Shown in pieces: positions 53,836 through 64,000 of a stretch of DNA of 64,000 bases (positions are counted from its first letter, which is position 1; the number at the start of each line of letters is the position of its first letter). The stretch lies in contig OZ037928.1 of NCBI GenBank assembly GCA_964035575.1, positions 434,001 to 498,000 on the forward strand. Direction: 5' to 3'. Below the pieces are notes generated by a model. It was not told the DNA's origin. It saw only the letters and a program-made list of their open reading frames with translations, and ran no database searches. This DNA is from Rhynchopus sp. YZ270_cl-10 (lineage: Eukaryota > Euglenozoa > Diplonemea > Diplonemida > Diplonemidae). A program made the translations under genes and the position numbers.

Positions 53836-55204
53836 TCACAGGTCTTCCTCCTCCTCACCATCCTCATCCTCTGGAACTGACGAAGAAGACCCACCCGAGT
53901 TCTGGTACACCTTCTCAATGATTGGGTTCGAGACACTCTGCAGTTGCTGCAGCTGCTCCGCAAGCTCGTCCTGCTCGGCAGCAGGGTTCTCGTCAAGCCA
54001 ACCCAGCGCTGCCTCGACAGCAGCCTCAATCGCAGCCCGCTCGTCAGCATCGATCTTCGCACCCAGCTTGTCGTCGTCACCAACCTGCGCCTTGAGACTG
54101 TACGCCGTGCCCTCAAGCTGGTTCCGTGCCTCAACACGCTCCCGCACAAGCTTGTCGGCCTCGGCATGGCCCGCAGCCTCCTCAACCATGCGTGCAATCT
54201 CGTCCTTGTCGAGGCGTGCGTGGTCGCTGCTGATCGTCAGACTCTCCCGCTGGCTGTTCGCCTTGTCCTCGGCACTCACAAGCAGAATCCCGTTGCGGTC
54301 GACATTGAACGACACTGCAATCTGCGGCACCCCACGCGCCGCAGGCGCAATCCCAGACAGCTCGAAGCTCCCGAGGAGGCGGCAGTCCTTTGCCATCGCC
54401 CGCTCCCCCTCAAAGACCTTCACGTTCACACCGCGCTGGTTGTCCGTGTGGGTCGAAAACGTCTGCGACCGCTCGGCCGGGACAGCCGTGTTCCGGTCCA
54501 GCACCTTTGTCATGACACCCCCGACAGTCTCAATCCCCACCGAGAGCGGGATCACGTCCACCAGCAGCACCTTGTCCGCAACCTCCGAAACCCCGCTCAG
54601 CACCGCCCCCTGCACAGCCGCCCCGTACGCCACAGACTCGTCGGCATTCACCCCCGTGTTCGGCTCCTTCCCAAAGAAGTCGCGGATCAGAGCCCGGATC
54701 TTCGGGATGCGCGTCGACCCCCCGACCAGCACAATCTCGTCGATGTCTGCCTTGCGCAGGTCTGCGTCTGCCAGCACCGCCCGCACAGGCTGCAGCGTCC
54801 CCTTGAAGAGGTCGTTGTTCAGCTCCTCAAACTTCGCACGTCCCATCCTCTCCGAGAAGTCGACCCCCTCGAACAGCCCCTCCACCTCCACACGCGCCTC
54901 CGGTGCTGCAGACAGCTGGCGCTTCGCAGACTCGCACGCCGCACGCAGGCGTGCCAGTGCACGCGGGCTCTGCAGCACGTCCCGCCCGTACTTGTGCTTA
55001 ATCGTCTTCGCAAAGTGCGCCACCATCCGGTTGTCGAAGTCCTCCCCCCCGAGGTGGGTGTTCCCGTGCGTCGCCAGCACCTCGAAGAACCCGCTCTCAA
55101 TCTGCAGCACCGACACGTCAAACGTCCCGCCCCCGAGGTCAAACACAAGCACGTTCTTCTCCTCCTCCCCCGCAGCCTTCTTGTCCAGCCCGTAGGCAAG
55201 TGCC

Positions 55205-55236
<32 letters not shown>

Positions 55237-55845
55237 ATTCAGCCCAGCAATCGTCCCCGCGTCCTTCGTCGCCTGCCGCTGTGCGTCGTTGAAGTACGCA
55301 GGCACCGTCACCACAGCGTGGTGCACCGCCTCCCCCAGGTAGCGCTCTGCCGTCTCCTTCATGCGCCCCAGAATCATCGCAGACACCTCCTCCGCGGTGT
55401 AGTTCCGTCCCACCCCCTTGTGCACCACCGACACCACAGCACCCCCGTCCGCACCGGCGCTGATGTTGTACGACAGCAGCGCCTGGTCCTGCTGCACCAC
55501 AGGGTCCGAGAACTTCCGCCCCATCAGCCGCTTCACCGCGTAGATGCTGTTCGCAGGGTTCTCCGAAATCTGGTTCTTCGCCCCGTCCCCAATCAGCCGC
55601 TCCGTGTCTGTGAACGCCACCACGGACGGGGTGATCCGGTTCCCCATCTCGTTTGCAATGATCTCCACGTGTCCGTGCTGCCACACCCCGACCACAGAGT
55701 ACGTTGTCCCCAGGTCAATCCCAATCACAGGCCCGTCCACCACCTTCCCTGTCGACTCCACCACTGACCCAGCCACGCAGCTGCAGCCCAGGGCGAGCAC
55801 TACCACGCACAGGCCTGCCAACACTGTCTGTGTGTCCCGTCCCAT
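53836..55845 (-). CDS. BiP: BiP copy 5
   Basis: Same protein; long repeat form upstream; no private change noticed, so copies 4 and 5 look like a very recent duplication. Confidence 0.96.
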
Positions 55846-57068
55846 TTCTGCTGCTTGTCTTGTTGAAGGAACTAGGGTTGATGAAGAAGTCGAGAGAGAG
55901 AGAAATGAGGGTTTTTTGTGGTCTTTGGTTGGTGGCTCGGTGGCTTTTGTGTATGTGTGATGTGAAAGAGGGGGTTCTAGAAAGAATAATATATCCTGAT
56001 GGTGGTTATGGTGGGAGTGAAGGGAGTGAAGGGAGTGATGGGAGTGGTGAGGAAGGGTGAGGAAGGGTGGTAGGGATAACTCACAAGAAGAGAAAAAAAT
56101 CAGCGCGGGTTTCTTTTTGGTGTATGACATACGAAGACCGACGATTCGTATCTTCTTCTGTAATATTTTCGCTCAGCAAAAAAGAGCGAAAAGGAAGCGA
56201 GTAACAATAATTCGAGGGAGGGAGGGAGGGAGAGAAATAAATAAAAATGGATTGGAACACATTCTCCCAGAGACAAATACACTGGTTCGGGTGTATTGTC
56301 AAAAAAAATAAAAAAGCGGGTTACTGCGTTCGAAAACAATCCACGTAGACAGAAGGCAGTTTTTCAAGCTCTTCCAGTCTTTCGGGGGATAGAAAGAAGC
56401 AAAGTGAAACTACCTTCAAAGGAACAAAACAAATCGACATAAAAAACACAACACACAAAAAACACACAAAACACAGGCTGAGAAAAAGAGGGAGAGAGAT
56501 AGAAAGAAAGAGAGAAGGGGGGACAACATTCAGACAGAACAGCGAACATCCTCGTTCACTTTCTTTTCGCTTTTGTCATCTCCCCTCTTCTTCACCTCTC
56601 AATATCCCCTTTTATTATTCTTATTTTTTGAAGTGATTTCACTTTTTGTGTTGTGATGACTGGTTTCTTTCTCGTTCTTTCTGCACTCGCGCCCCCATAT
56701 ATAGGACACGCCCACTTGTCTTCTTCTTTGTTCTGCGGCAATATAACACACGCAAACAATGATAACTTTTAACAAACAAACAAACAATCAATCACCATTT
56801 TGTTTCGTTTACTTTCTTGTGCGTATAGAAAAAAAAGAAGCCCTCCGGACAAATAGCCAAAGGAAAAAATAAAACGGGATAAGGACAACAAGACAAACAA
56901 GTATTTTCATCATATGCAATCAATAAATTGATAGTATATACAACAAGACAAACAAATAAAAAGCAGCCACACACACACAGACCACACACACACTGCTGCC
57001 ATTTTTGTCAGGAATGAAAAAAAAACTAGAAGAAAAAAAAAAGAAGCCAGCGACGTGAGTAGTGAACA

Positions 57069-58437
57069 TCACAGGTCTTCCTCCTCCTCACCATCCTCAT
57101 CCTCTGGAACTGACGAAGAAGACCCACCCGAGTTCTGGTACACCTTCTCAATGATTGGGTTCGAGACACTCTGCAGTTGCTGCAGCTGCTCCGCAAGCTC
57201 GTCCTGCTCGGCAGCAGGGTTCTCGTCAAGCCAACCCAGCGCTGCCTCGACAGCAGCCTCAATCGCAGCCCGCTCGTCAGCATCGATCTTCGCACCCAGC
57301 TTGTCGTCGTCACCAACCTGCGCCTTGAGACTGTACGCCGTGCCCTCAAGCTGGTTCCGTGCCTCAACACGCTCCCGCACAAGCTTGTCGGCCTCGGCAT
57401 GGCCCGCAGCCTCCTCAACCATGCGTGCAATCTCGTCCTTGTCGAGGCGTGCGTGGTCGCTGCTGATCGTCAGACTCTCCCGCTGGCTGTTCGCCTTGTC
57501 CTCGGCACTCACAAGCAGAATCCCGTTGCGGTCGACATTGAACGACACTGCAATCTGCGGCACCCCACGCGCCGCAGGCGCAATCCCAGACAGCTCGAAG
57601 CTCCCGAGGAGGCGGCAGTCCTTTGCCATCGCCCGCTCCCCCTCAAAGACCTTCACGTTCACACCGCGCTGGTTGTCCGTGTGGGTCGAAAACGTCTGCG
57701 ACCGCTCGGCCGGGACAGCCGTGTTCCGGTCCAGCACCTTTGTCATGACACCCCCGACAGTCTCAATCCCCACCGAGAGCGGGATCACGTCCACCAGCAG
57801 CACCTTGTCCGCAACCTCCGAAACCCCGCTCAGCACCGCCCCCTGCACAGCCGCCCCGTACGCCACAGACTCGTCGGCATTCACCCCCGTGTTCGGCTCC
57901 TTCCCAAAGAAGTCGCGGATCAGAGCCCGGATCTTCGGGATGCGCGTCGACCCCCCGACCAGCACAATCTCGTCGATGTCTGCCTTGCGCAGGTCTGCGT
58001 CTGCCAGCACCGCCCGCACAGGCTGCAGCGTCCCCTTGAAGAGGTCGTTGTTCAGCTCCTCAAACTTCGCACGTCCCATCCTCTCCGAGAAGTCGACCCC
58101 CTCGAACAGCCCCTCCACCTCCACACGCGCCTCCGGTGCTGCAGACAGCTGGCGCTTCGCAGACTCGCACGCCGCACGCAGGCGTGCCAGTGCACGCGGG
58201 CTCTGCAGCACGTCCCGCCCGTACTTGTGCTTAATCGTCTTCGCAAAGTGCGCCACCATCCGGTTGTCGAAGTCCTCCCCCCCGAGGTGGGTGTTCCCGT
58301 GCGTCGCCAGCACCTCGAAGAACCCGCTCTCAATCTGCAGCACCGACACGTCAAACGTCCCGCCCCCGAGGTCAAACACAAGCACGTTCTTCTCCTCCTC
58401 CCCCGCAGCCTTCTTGTCCAGCCCGTAGGCAAGTGCC

Positions 58438-58469
<32 letters not shown>

Positions 58470-59078
58470 ATTCAGCCCAGCAATCGTCCCCGCGTCCTTC
58501 GTCGCCTGCCGCTGTGCGTCGTTGAAGTACGCAGGCACCGTCACCACAGCGTGGTGCACCGCCTCCCCCAGGTAGCGCTCTGCCGTCTCCTTCATGCGCC
58601 CCAGAATCATCGCAGACACCTCCTCCGCGGTGTAGTTCCGTCCCACCCCCTTGTGCACCACCGACACCACAGCACCCCCGTCCGCACCGGCGCTGATGTT
58701 GTACGACAGCAGCGCCTGGTCCTGCTGCACCACAGGGTCCGAGAACTTCCGCCCCATCAGCCGCTTCACCGCGTAGATGCTGTTCGCAGGGTTCTCCGAA
58801 ATCTGGTTCTTCGCCCCGTCCCCAATCAGCCGCTCCGTGTCTGTGAACGCCACCACGGACGGGGTGATCCGGTTCCCCATCTCGTTTGCAATGATCTCCA
58901 CGTGTCCGTGCTGCCACACCCCGACCACAGAGTACGTTGTCCCCAGGTCAATCCCAATCACAGGCCCGTCCACCACCTTCCCTGTCGACTCCACCACTGA
59001 CCCAGCCACGCAGCTGCAGCCCAGGGCGAGCACTACCACGCACAGGCCTGCCAACACTGTCTGTGTGTCCCGTCCCAT
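57069..59078 (-). CDS. BiP: BiP copy 6
   Basis: Same protein. The upstream spacer has a private C-to-T change at about 59338 (AGCGTGGG instead of AGCGCGGG), outside the coding region. Confidence 0.96.
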
Positions 59079-60301
59079 TTCTGCTGCTTGTCTTGTTGAA
59101 GGAACTAGGGTTGATGAAGAAGTCGAGAGAGAGAGAAATGAGGGTTTTTTGTGGTCTTTGGTTGGTGGCTCGGTGGCTTTTGTGTATGTGTGATGTGAAA
59201 GAGGGGGTTCTAGAAAGAATAATATATCCTGATGGTGGTTATGGTGGGAGTGAAGGGAGTGAAGGGAGTGATGGGAGTGGTGAGGAAGGGTGAGGAAGGG
59301 TGGTAGGGATAACTCACAAGAAGAGAAAAAAATCAGCGTGGGTTTCTTTTTGGTGTATGACATACGAAGACCGACGATTCGTATCTTCTTCTGTAATATT
59401 TTCGCTCAGCAAAAAAGAGCGAAAAGGAAGCGAGTAACAATAATTCGAGGGAGGGAGGGAGGGAGAGAAATAAATAAAAATGGATTGGAACACATTCTCC
59501 CAGAGACAAATACACTGGTTCGGGTGTATTGTCAAAAAAAATAAAAAAGCGGGTTACTGCGTTCGAAAACAATCCACGTAGACAGAAGGCAGTTTTTCAA
59601 GCTCTTCCAGTCTTTCGGGGGATAGAAAGAAGCAAAGTGAAACTACCTTCAAAGGAACAAAACAAATCGACATAAAAAACACAACACACAAAAAACACAC
59701 AAAACACAGGCTGAGAAAAAGAGGGAGAGAGATAGAAAGAAAGAGAGAAGGGGGGACAACATTCAGACAGAACAGCGAACATCCTCGTTCACTTTCTTTT
59801 CGCTTTTGTCATCTCCCCTCTTCTTCACCTCTCAATATCCCCTTTTATTATTCTTATTTTTTGAAGTGATTTCACTTTTTGTGTTGTGATGACTGGTTTC
59901 TTTCTCGTTCTTTCTGCACTCGCGCCCCCATATATAGGACACGCCCACTTGTCTTCTTCTTTGTTCTGCGGCAATATAACACACGCAAACAATGATAACT
60001 TTTAACAAACAAACAAACAATCAATCACCATTTTGTTTCGTTTACTTTCTTGTGCGTATAGAAAAAAAAGAAGCCCTCCGGACAAATAGCCAAAGGAAAA
60101 AATAAAACGGGATAAGGACAACAAGACAAACAAGTATTTTCATCATATGCAATCAATAAATTGATAGTATATACAACAAGACAAACAAATAAAAAGCAGC
60201 CACACACACACAGACCACACACACACTGCTGCCATTTTTGTCAGGAATGAAAAAAAAACTAGAAGAAAAAAAAAAGAAGCCAGCGACGTGAGTAGTGAAC
60301 A

Positions 60302-61670
60302 TCACAGGTCTTCCTCCTCCTCACCATCCTCATCCTCTGGAACTGACGAAGAAGACCCACCCGAGTTCTGGTACACCTTCTCAATGATTGGGTTCGAGAC
60401 ACTCTGCAGTTGCTGCAGCTGCTCCGCAAGCTCGTCCTGCTCGGCAGCAGGGTTCTCGTCAAGCCAACCCAGCGCTGCCTCGACAGCAGCCTCAATCGCA
60501 GCCCGCTCGTCAGCATCGATCTTCGCACCCAGCTTGTCGTCGTCACCAACCTGCGCCTTGAGACTGTACGCCGTGCCCTCAAGCTGGTTCCGTGCCTCAA
60601 CACGCTCCCGCACAAGCTTGTCGGCCTCGGCATGGCCCGCAGCCTCCTCAACCATGCGTGCAATCTCGTCCTTGTCGAGGCGTGCGTGGTCGCTGCTGAT
60701 CGTCAGACTCTCCCGCTGGCTGTTCGCCTTGTCCTCGGCACTCACAAGCAGAATCCCGTTGCGGTCGACATTGAACGACACTGCAATCTGCGGCACCCCA
60801 CGCGCCGCAGGCGCAATCCCAGACAGCTCGAAGCTCCCGAGGAGGCGGCAGTCCTTTGCCATCGCCCGCTCCCCCTCAAAGACCTTCACGTTCACACCGC
60901 GCTGGTTGTCCGTGTGGGTCGAAAACGTCTGCGACCGCTCGGCCGGGACAGCCGTGTTCCGGTCCAGCACCTTTGTCATGACACCCCCGACAGTCTCAAT
61001 CCCCACCGAGAGCGGGATCACGTCCACCAGCAGCACCTTGTCCGCAACCTCCGAAACCCCGCTCAGCACCGCCCCCTGCACAGCCGCCCCGTACGCCACA
61101 GACTCGTCGGCATTCACCCCCGTGTTCGGCTCCTTCCCAAAGAAGTCGCGGATCAGAGCCCGGATCTTCGGGATGCGCGTCGACCCCCCGACCAGCACAA
61201 TCTCATCGATGTCTGCCTTGCGCAGGTCTGCGTCTGCCAGCACCGCCCGCACAGGCTGCAGCGTCCCCTTGAAGAGGTCGTTGTTCAGCTCCTCAAACTT
61301 CGCACGTCCCATCCTCTCCGAGAAGTCGACCCCCTCGAACAGCCCCTCCACCTCCACACGCGCCTCCGGTGCTGCAGACAGCTGGCGCTTCGCAGACTCG
61401 CACGCCGCACGCAGGCGTGCCAGTGCACGCGGGCTCTGCAGCACGTCCCGCCCGTACTTGTGCTTAATCGTCTTCGCAAAGTGCGCCACCATCCGGTTGT
61501 CGAAGTCCTCCCCCCCGAGGTGGGTGTTCCCGTGCGTCGCCAGCACCTCGAAGAACCCGCTCTCAATCTGCAGCACCGACACGTCAAACGTCCCGCCCCC
61601 GAGGTCAAACACAAGCACGTTCTTCTCCTCCTCCCCCGCAGCCTTCTTGTCCAGCCCGTAGGCAAGTGCC

Positions 61671-61702
<32 letters not shown>

Positions 61703-62311
61703 ATTCAGCCCAGCAATCGTCCCCGCGTCCTTCGTCGCCTGCCGCTGTGCGTCGTTGAAGTACGCAGGCACCGTCACCACAGCGTGGTGCACCGCCTCCC
61801 CCAGGTAGCGCTCTGCCGTCTCCTTCATGCGCCCCAGAATCATCGCAGACACCTCCTCCGCGGTGTAGTTCCGTCCCACCCCCTTGTGCACCACCGACAC
61901 CACAGCACCCCCGTCCGCACCGGCGCTGATGTTGTACGACAGCAGCGCCTGGTCCTGCTGCACCACAGGGTCCGAGAACTTCCGCCCCATCAGCCGCTTC
62001 ACCGCGTAGATGCTGTTCGCAGGGTTCTCCGAAATCTGGTTCTTCGCCCCGTCCCCAATCAGCCGCTCCGTGTCTGTGAACGCCACCACGGACGGGGTGA
62101 TCCGGTTCCCCATCTCGTTTGCAATGATCTCCACGTGTCCGTGCTGCCACACCCCGACCACAGAGTACGTTGTCCCCAGGTCAATCCCAATCACAGGCCC
62201 GTCCACCACCTTCCCTGTCGACTCCACCACTGACCCAGCCACGCAGCTGCAGCCCAGGGCGAGCACTACCACGCACAGGCCTGCCAACACTGTCTGTGTG
62301 TCCCGTCCCAT
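60302..62311 (-). CDS. BiP: BiP copy 7
   Basis: Same protein, with the copy-3 synonymous base (near 61204). The upstream 9-bp repeat is a third form, two GAA units without the GAT unit, giving the 3224 period again. Confidence 0.96.
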
Positions 62312-63525
62312 TTCTGCTGCTTGTCTTGTTGAAGGAACTAGGGTTGATGAAGAAGTCGAGAGAGAGAGAAATGAGGGTTTTTTGTGGTCTTTGGTTGGTG
62401 GCTCGGTGGCTTTTGTGTATGTGTGATGTGAAAGAGGGGGTTCTAGAAAGAATAATATATCCTGATGGTGGTTATGGTGGGAGTGAAGGGAGTGAAGGGA
62501 GTGGTGAGGAAGGGTGAGGAAGGGTGGTAGGGATAACTCACAAGAAGAGAAAAAAATCAGCGCGGGTTTCTTTTTGGTGTATGACATACGAAGACCGACG
62601 ATTCGTATCTTCTTCTGTAATATTTTCGCTCAGCAAAAAAGAGCGAAAAGGAAGCGAGTAACAATAATTCGAGGGAGGGAGGGAGGGAGAGAAATAAATA
62701 AAAATGGATTGGAACACATTCTCCCAGAGACAAATACACTGGTTCGGGTGTATTGTCAAAAAAAATAAAAAAGCGGGTTACTGCGTTCGAAAACAATCCA
62801 CGTAGACAGAAGGCAGTTTTTCAAGCTCTTCCAGTCTTTCGGGGGATAGAAAGAAGCAAAGTGAAACTACCTTCAAAGGAACAAAACAAATCGACATAAA
62901 AAACACAACACACAAAAAACACACAAAACACAGGCTGAGAAAAAGAGGGAGAGAGATAGAAAGAAAGAGAGAAGGGGGGACAACATTCAGACAGAACAGC
63001 GAACATCCTCGTTCACTTTCTTTTCGCTTTTGTCATCTCCCCTCTTCTTCACCTCTCAATATCCCCTTTTATTATTCTTATTTTTTGAAGTGATTTCACT
63101 TTTTGTGTTGTGATGACTGGTTTCTTTCTCGTTCTTTCTGCACTCGCGCCCCCATATATAGGACACGCCCACTTGTCTTCTTCTTTGTTCTGCGGCAATA
63201 TAACACACGCAAACAATGATAACTTTTAACAAACAAACAAACAATCAATCACCATTTTGTTTCGTTTACTTTCTTGTGCGTATAGAAAAAAAAGAAGCCC
63301 TCCGGACAAATAGCCAAAGGAAAAAATAAAACGGGATAAGGACAACAAGACAAACAAGTATTTTCATCATATGCAATCAATAAATTGATAGTATATACAA
63401 CAAGACAAACAAATAAAAAGCAGCCACACACACACAGACCACACACACACTGCTGCCATTTTTGTCAGGAATGAAAAAAAAACTAGAAGAAAAAAAAAAG
63501 AAGCCAGCGACGTGAGTAGTGAACA

Positions 63526-64000
63526 TCACAGGTCTTCCTCCTCCTCACCATCCTCATCCTCTGGAACTGACGAAGAAGACCCACCCGAGTTCTGGTACAC
63601 CTTCTCAATGATTGGGTTCGAGACACTCTGCAGCTGCTGCAGCTGCTCCGCAAGCTCGTCCTGCTCGGCAGCAGGGTTCTCGTCAAGCCAACCCAGCGCT
63701 GCCTCGACAGCAGCCTCAATCGCAGCCCGCTCGTCAGCATCGATCTTCGCACCCAGCTTGTCGTCGTCACCAACCTGCGCCTTGAGACTGTACGCCGTGC
63801 CCTCAAGCTGGTTCCGTGCCTCAACACGCTCCCGCACAAGCTTGTCGGCCTCGGCATGGCCCGCAGCCTCCTCAACCATGCGTGCAATCTCGTCCTTGTC
63901 GAGGCGTGCGTGGTCGCTGCTGATCGTCAGACTCTCCCGCTGGCTGTTCGCCTTGTCCTCGGCACTCACAAGCAGAATCCCGTTGCGGTCGACATTGAAC
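63526..64000 (-). CDS. BiP: BiP copy 8 (partial, runs off the window)
   Basis: The C-terminal ~157 residues only; the 5' part lies beyond 64000. It shares the CAGCTGCTGCAGCTG variant (near 63632) with copy 1 instead of the CAGTTG of copies 2-7. Exchange between distant copies, or ancestral retention, is implied. Confidence 0.95.
   Translation of the reverse strand, partial: FNVDRNGILLVSAEDKANSQRESLTISSDHARLDKDEIARMVEEAAGHAEADKLVRERVEARNQLEGTAYSLKAQVGDDDKLGAKIDADERAAIEAAVEAALGWLDENPAAEQDELAEQLQQLQSVSNPIIEKVYQNSGGSSSSVPEDEDGEEEEDL

Larger units (their letters stand above)
40922..64000 (-). repeat. BiP tandem array, head to tail, period 3224 or 3233 bp
   Basis: Seven complete units and a partial eighth. 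Start-to-start distances are 3224, 3224, 3233, 3233, 3233, 3233 and 3224; the 9-bp difference is one GGGAGTGAA/GAT unit in the 5' flank. I see only a handful of single-base differences across 23 kb. The array continues beyond the window. Confidence 0.97.

Overview
This is nuclear DNA from a microbial eukaryote. Genes are mostly intronless or intron-poor and GC-rich. They sit in AT-rich, homopolymer-laden intergenic DNA full of small inverted-repeat elements. Standard stop codons are used. Spliceosomal introns are visible: GTATGG...CAG in the ALG14-ALG13 gene, GTATGA...CAG and GTGAGT in a coiled-coil gene. The species cannot be fixed from sequence. BspA-type leucine-rich repeats, a fused ALG14-ALG13 enzyme and a 5'-nucleotidase/cyclase receptor point to a free-living or symbiotic protist. 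The introns and TATA-like promoters argue against a kinetoplastid.

Layout. 0-8 kb: dispersed AT-rich repeats, a 5'-truncated retroposed gene with an OTU-like domain and a poly(A) tail, a MITE with clear target duplication, a ubiquitin-like/LRR protein, then repeats and gene shards. 8.9-11.1 kb: a membrane adenylate cyclase. 13-31 kb: a five-unit tandem family of an unrecognised basic protein, all on the minus strand, with two hypervariable cassettes in an otherwise nearly constant frame. The family is split at 16.7-24.3 kb by a 7.5-kb segment flanked by a 23-bp direct repeat. That segment carries a relic tyrosine-recombinase fragment and a receptor-like 5'-nucleotidase/cyclase gene. 31-38 kb: gene shards (ankyrin, array relic), a two-exon coiled-coil gene, a small ORF, a minisatellite-bearing MITE, and an intact two-exon ALG14-ALG13 gene.

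38-64 kb: a head-to-tail array of seven complete copies and one partial copy of the ER chaperone BiP (Hsp70), period 3224 or 3233 bp, all on the minus strand, with apparently identical 669-aa proteins. The array edge at 38.0-40.9 kb is a diverged copy of the spacer. Three separate elements (foldback, hAT-like, large palindrome) are inserted in it, and their target duplications can be read by comparison with the clean spacers.

Functionally, BiP and ALG14-ALG13 both serve ER protein folding and N-glycosylation. The two cyclase genes suggest cAMP-type signalling, although the receptor-like one looks catalytically degenerate and has a frame break. The tandem family has no function I can assign.
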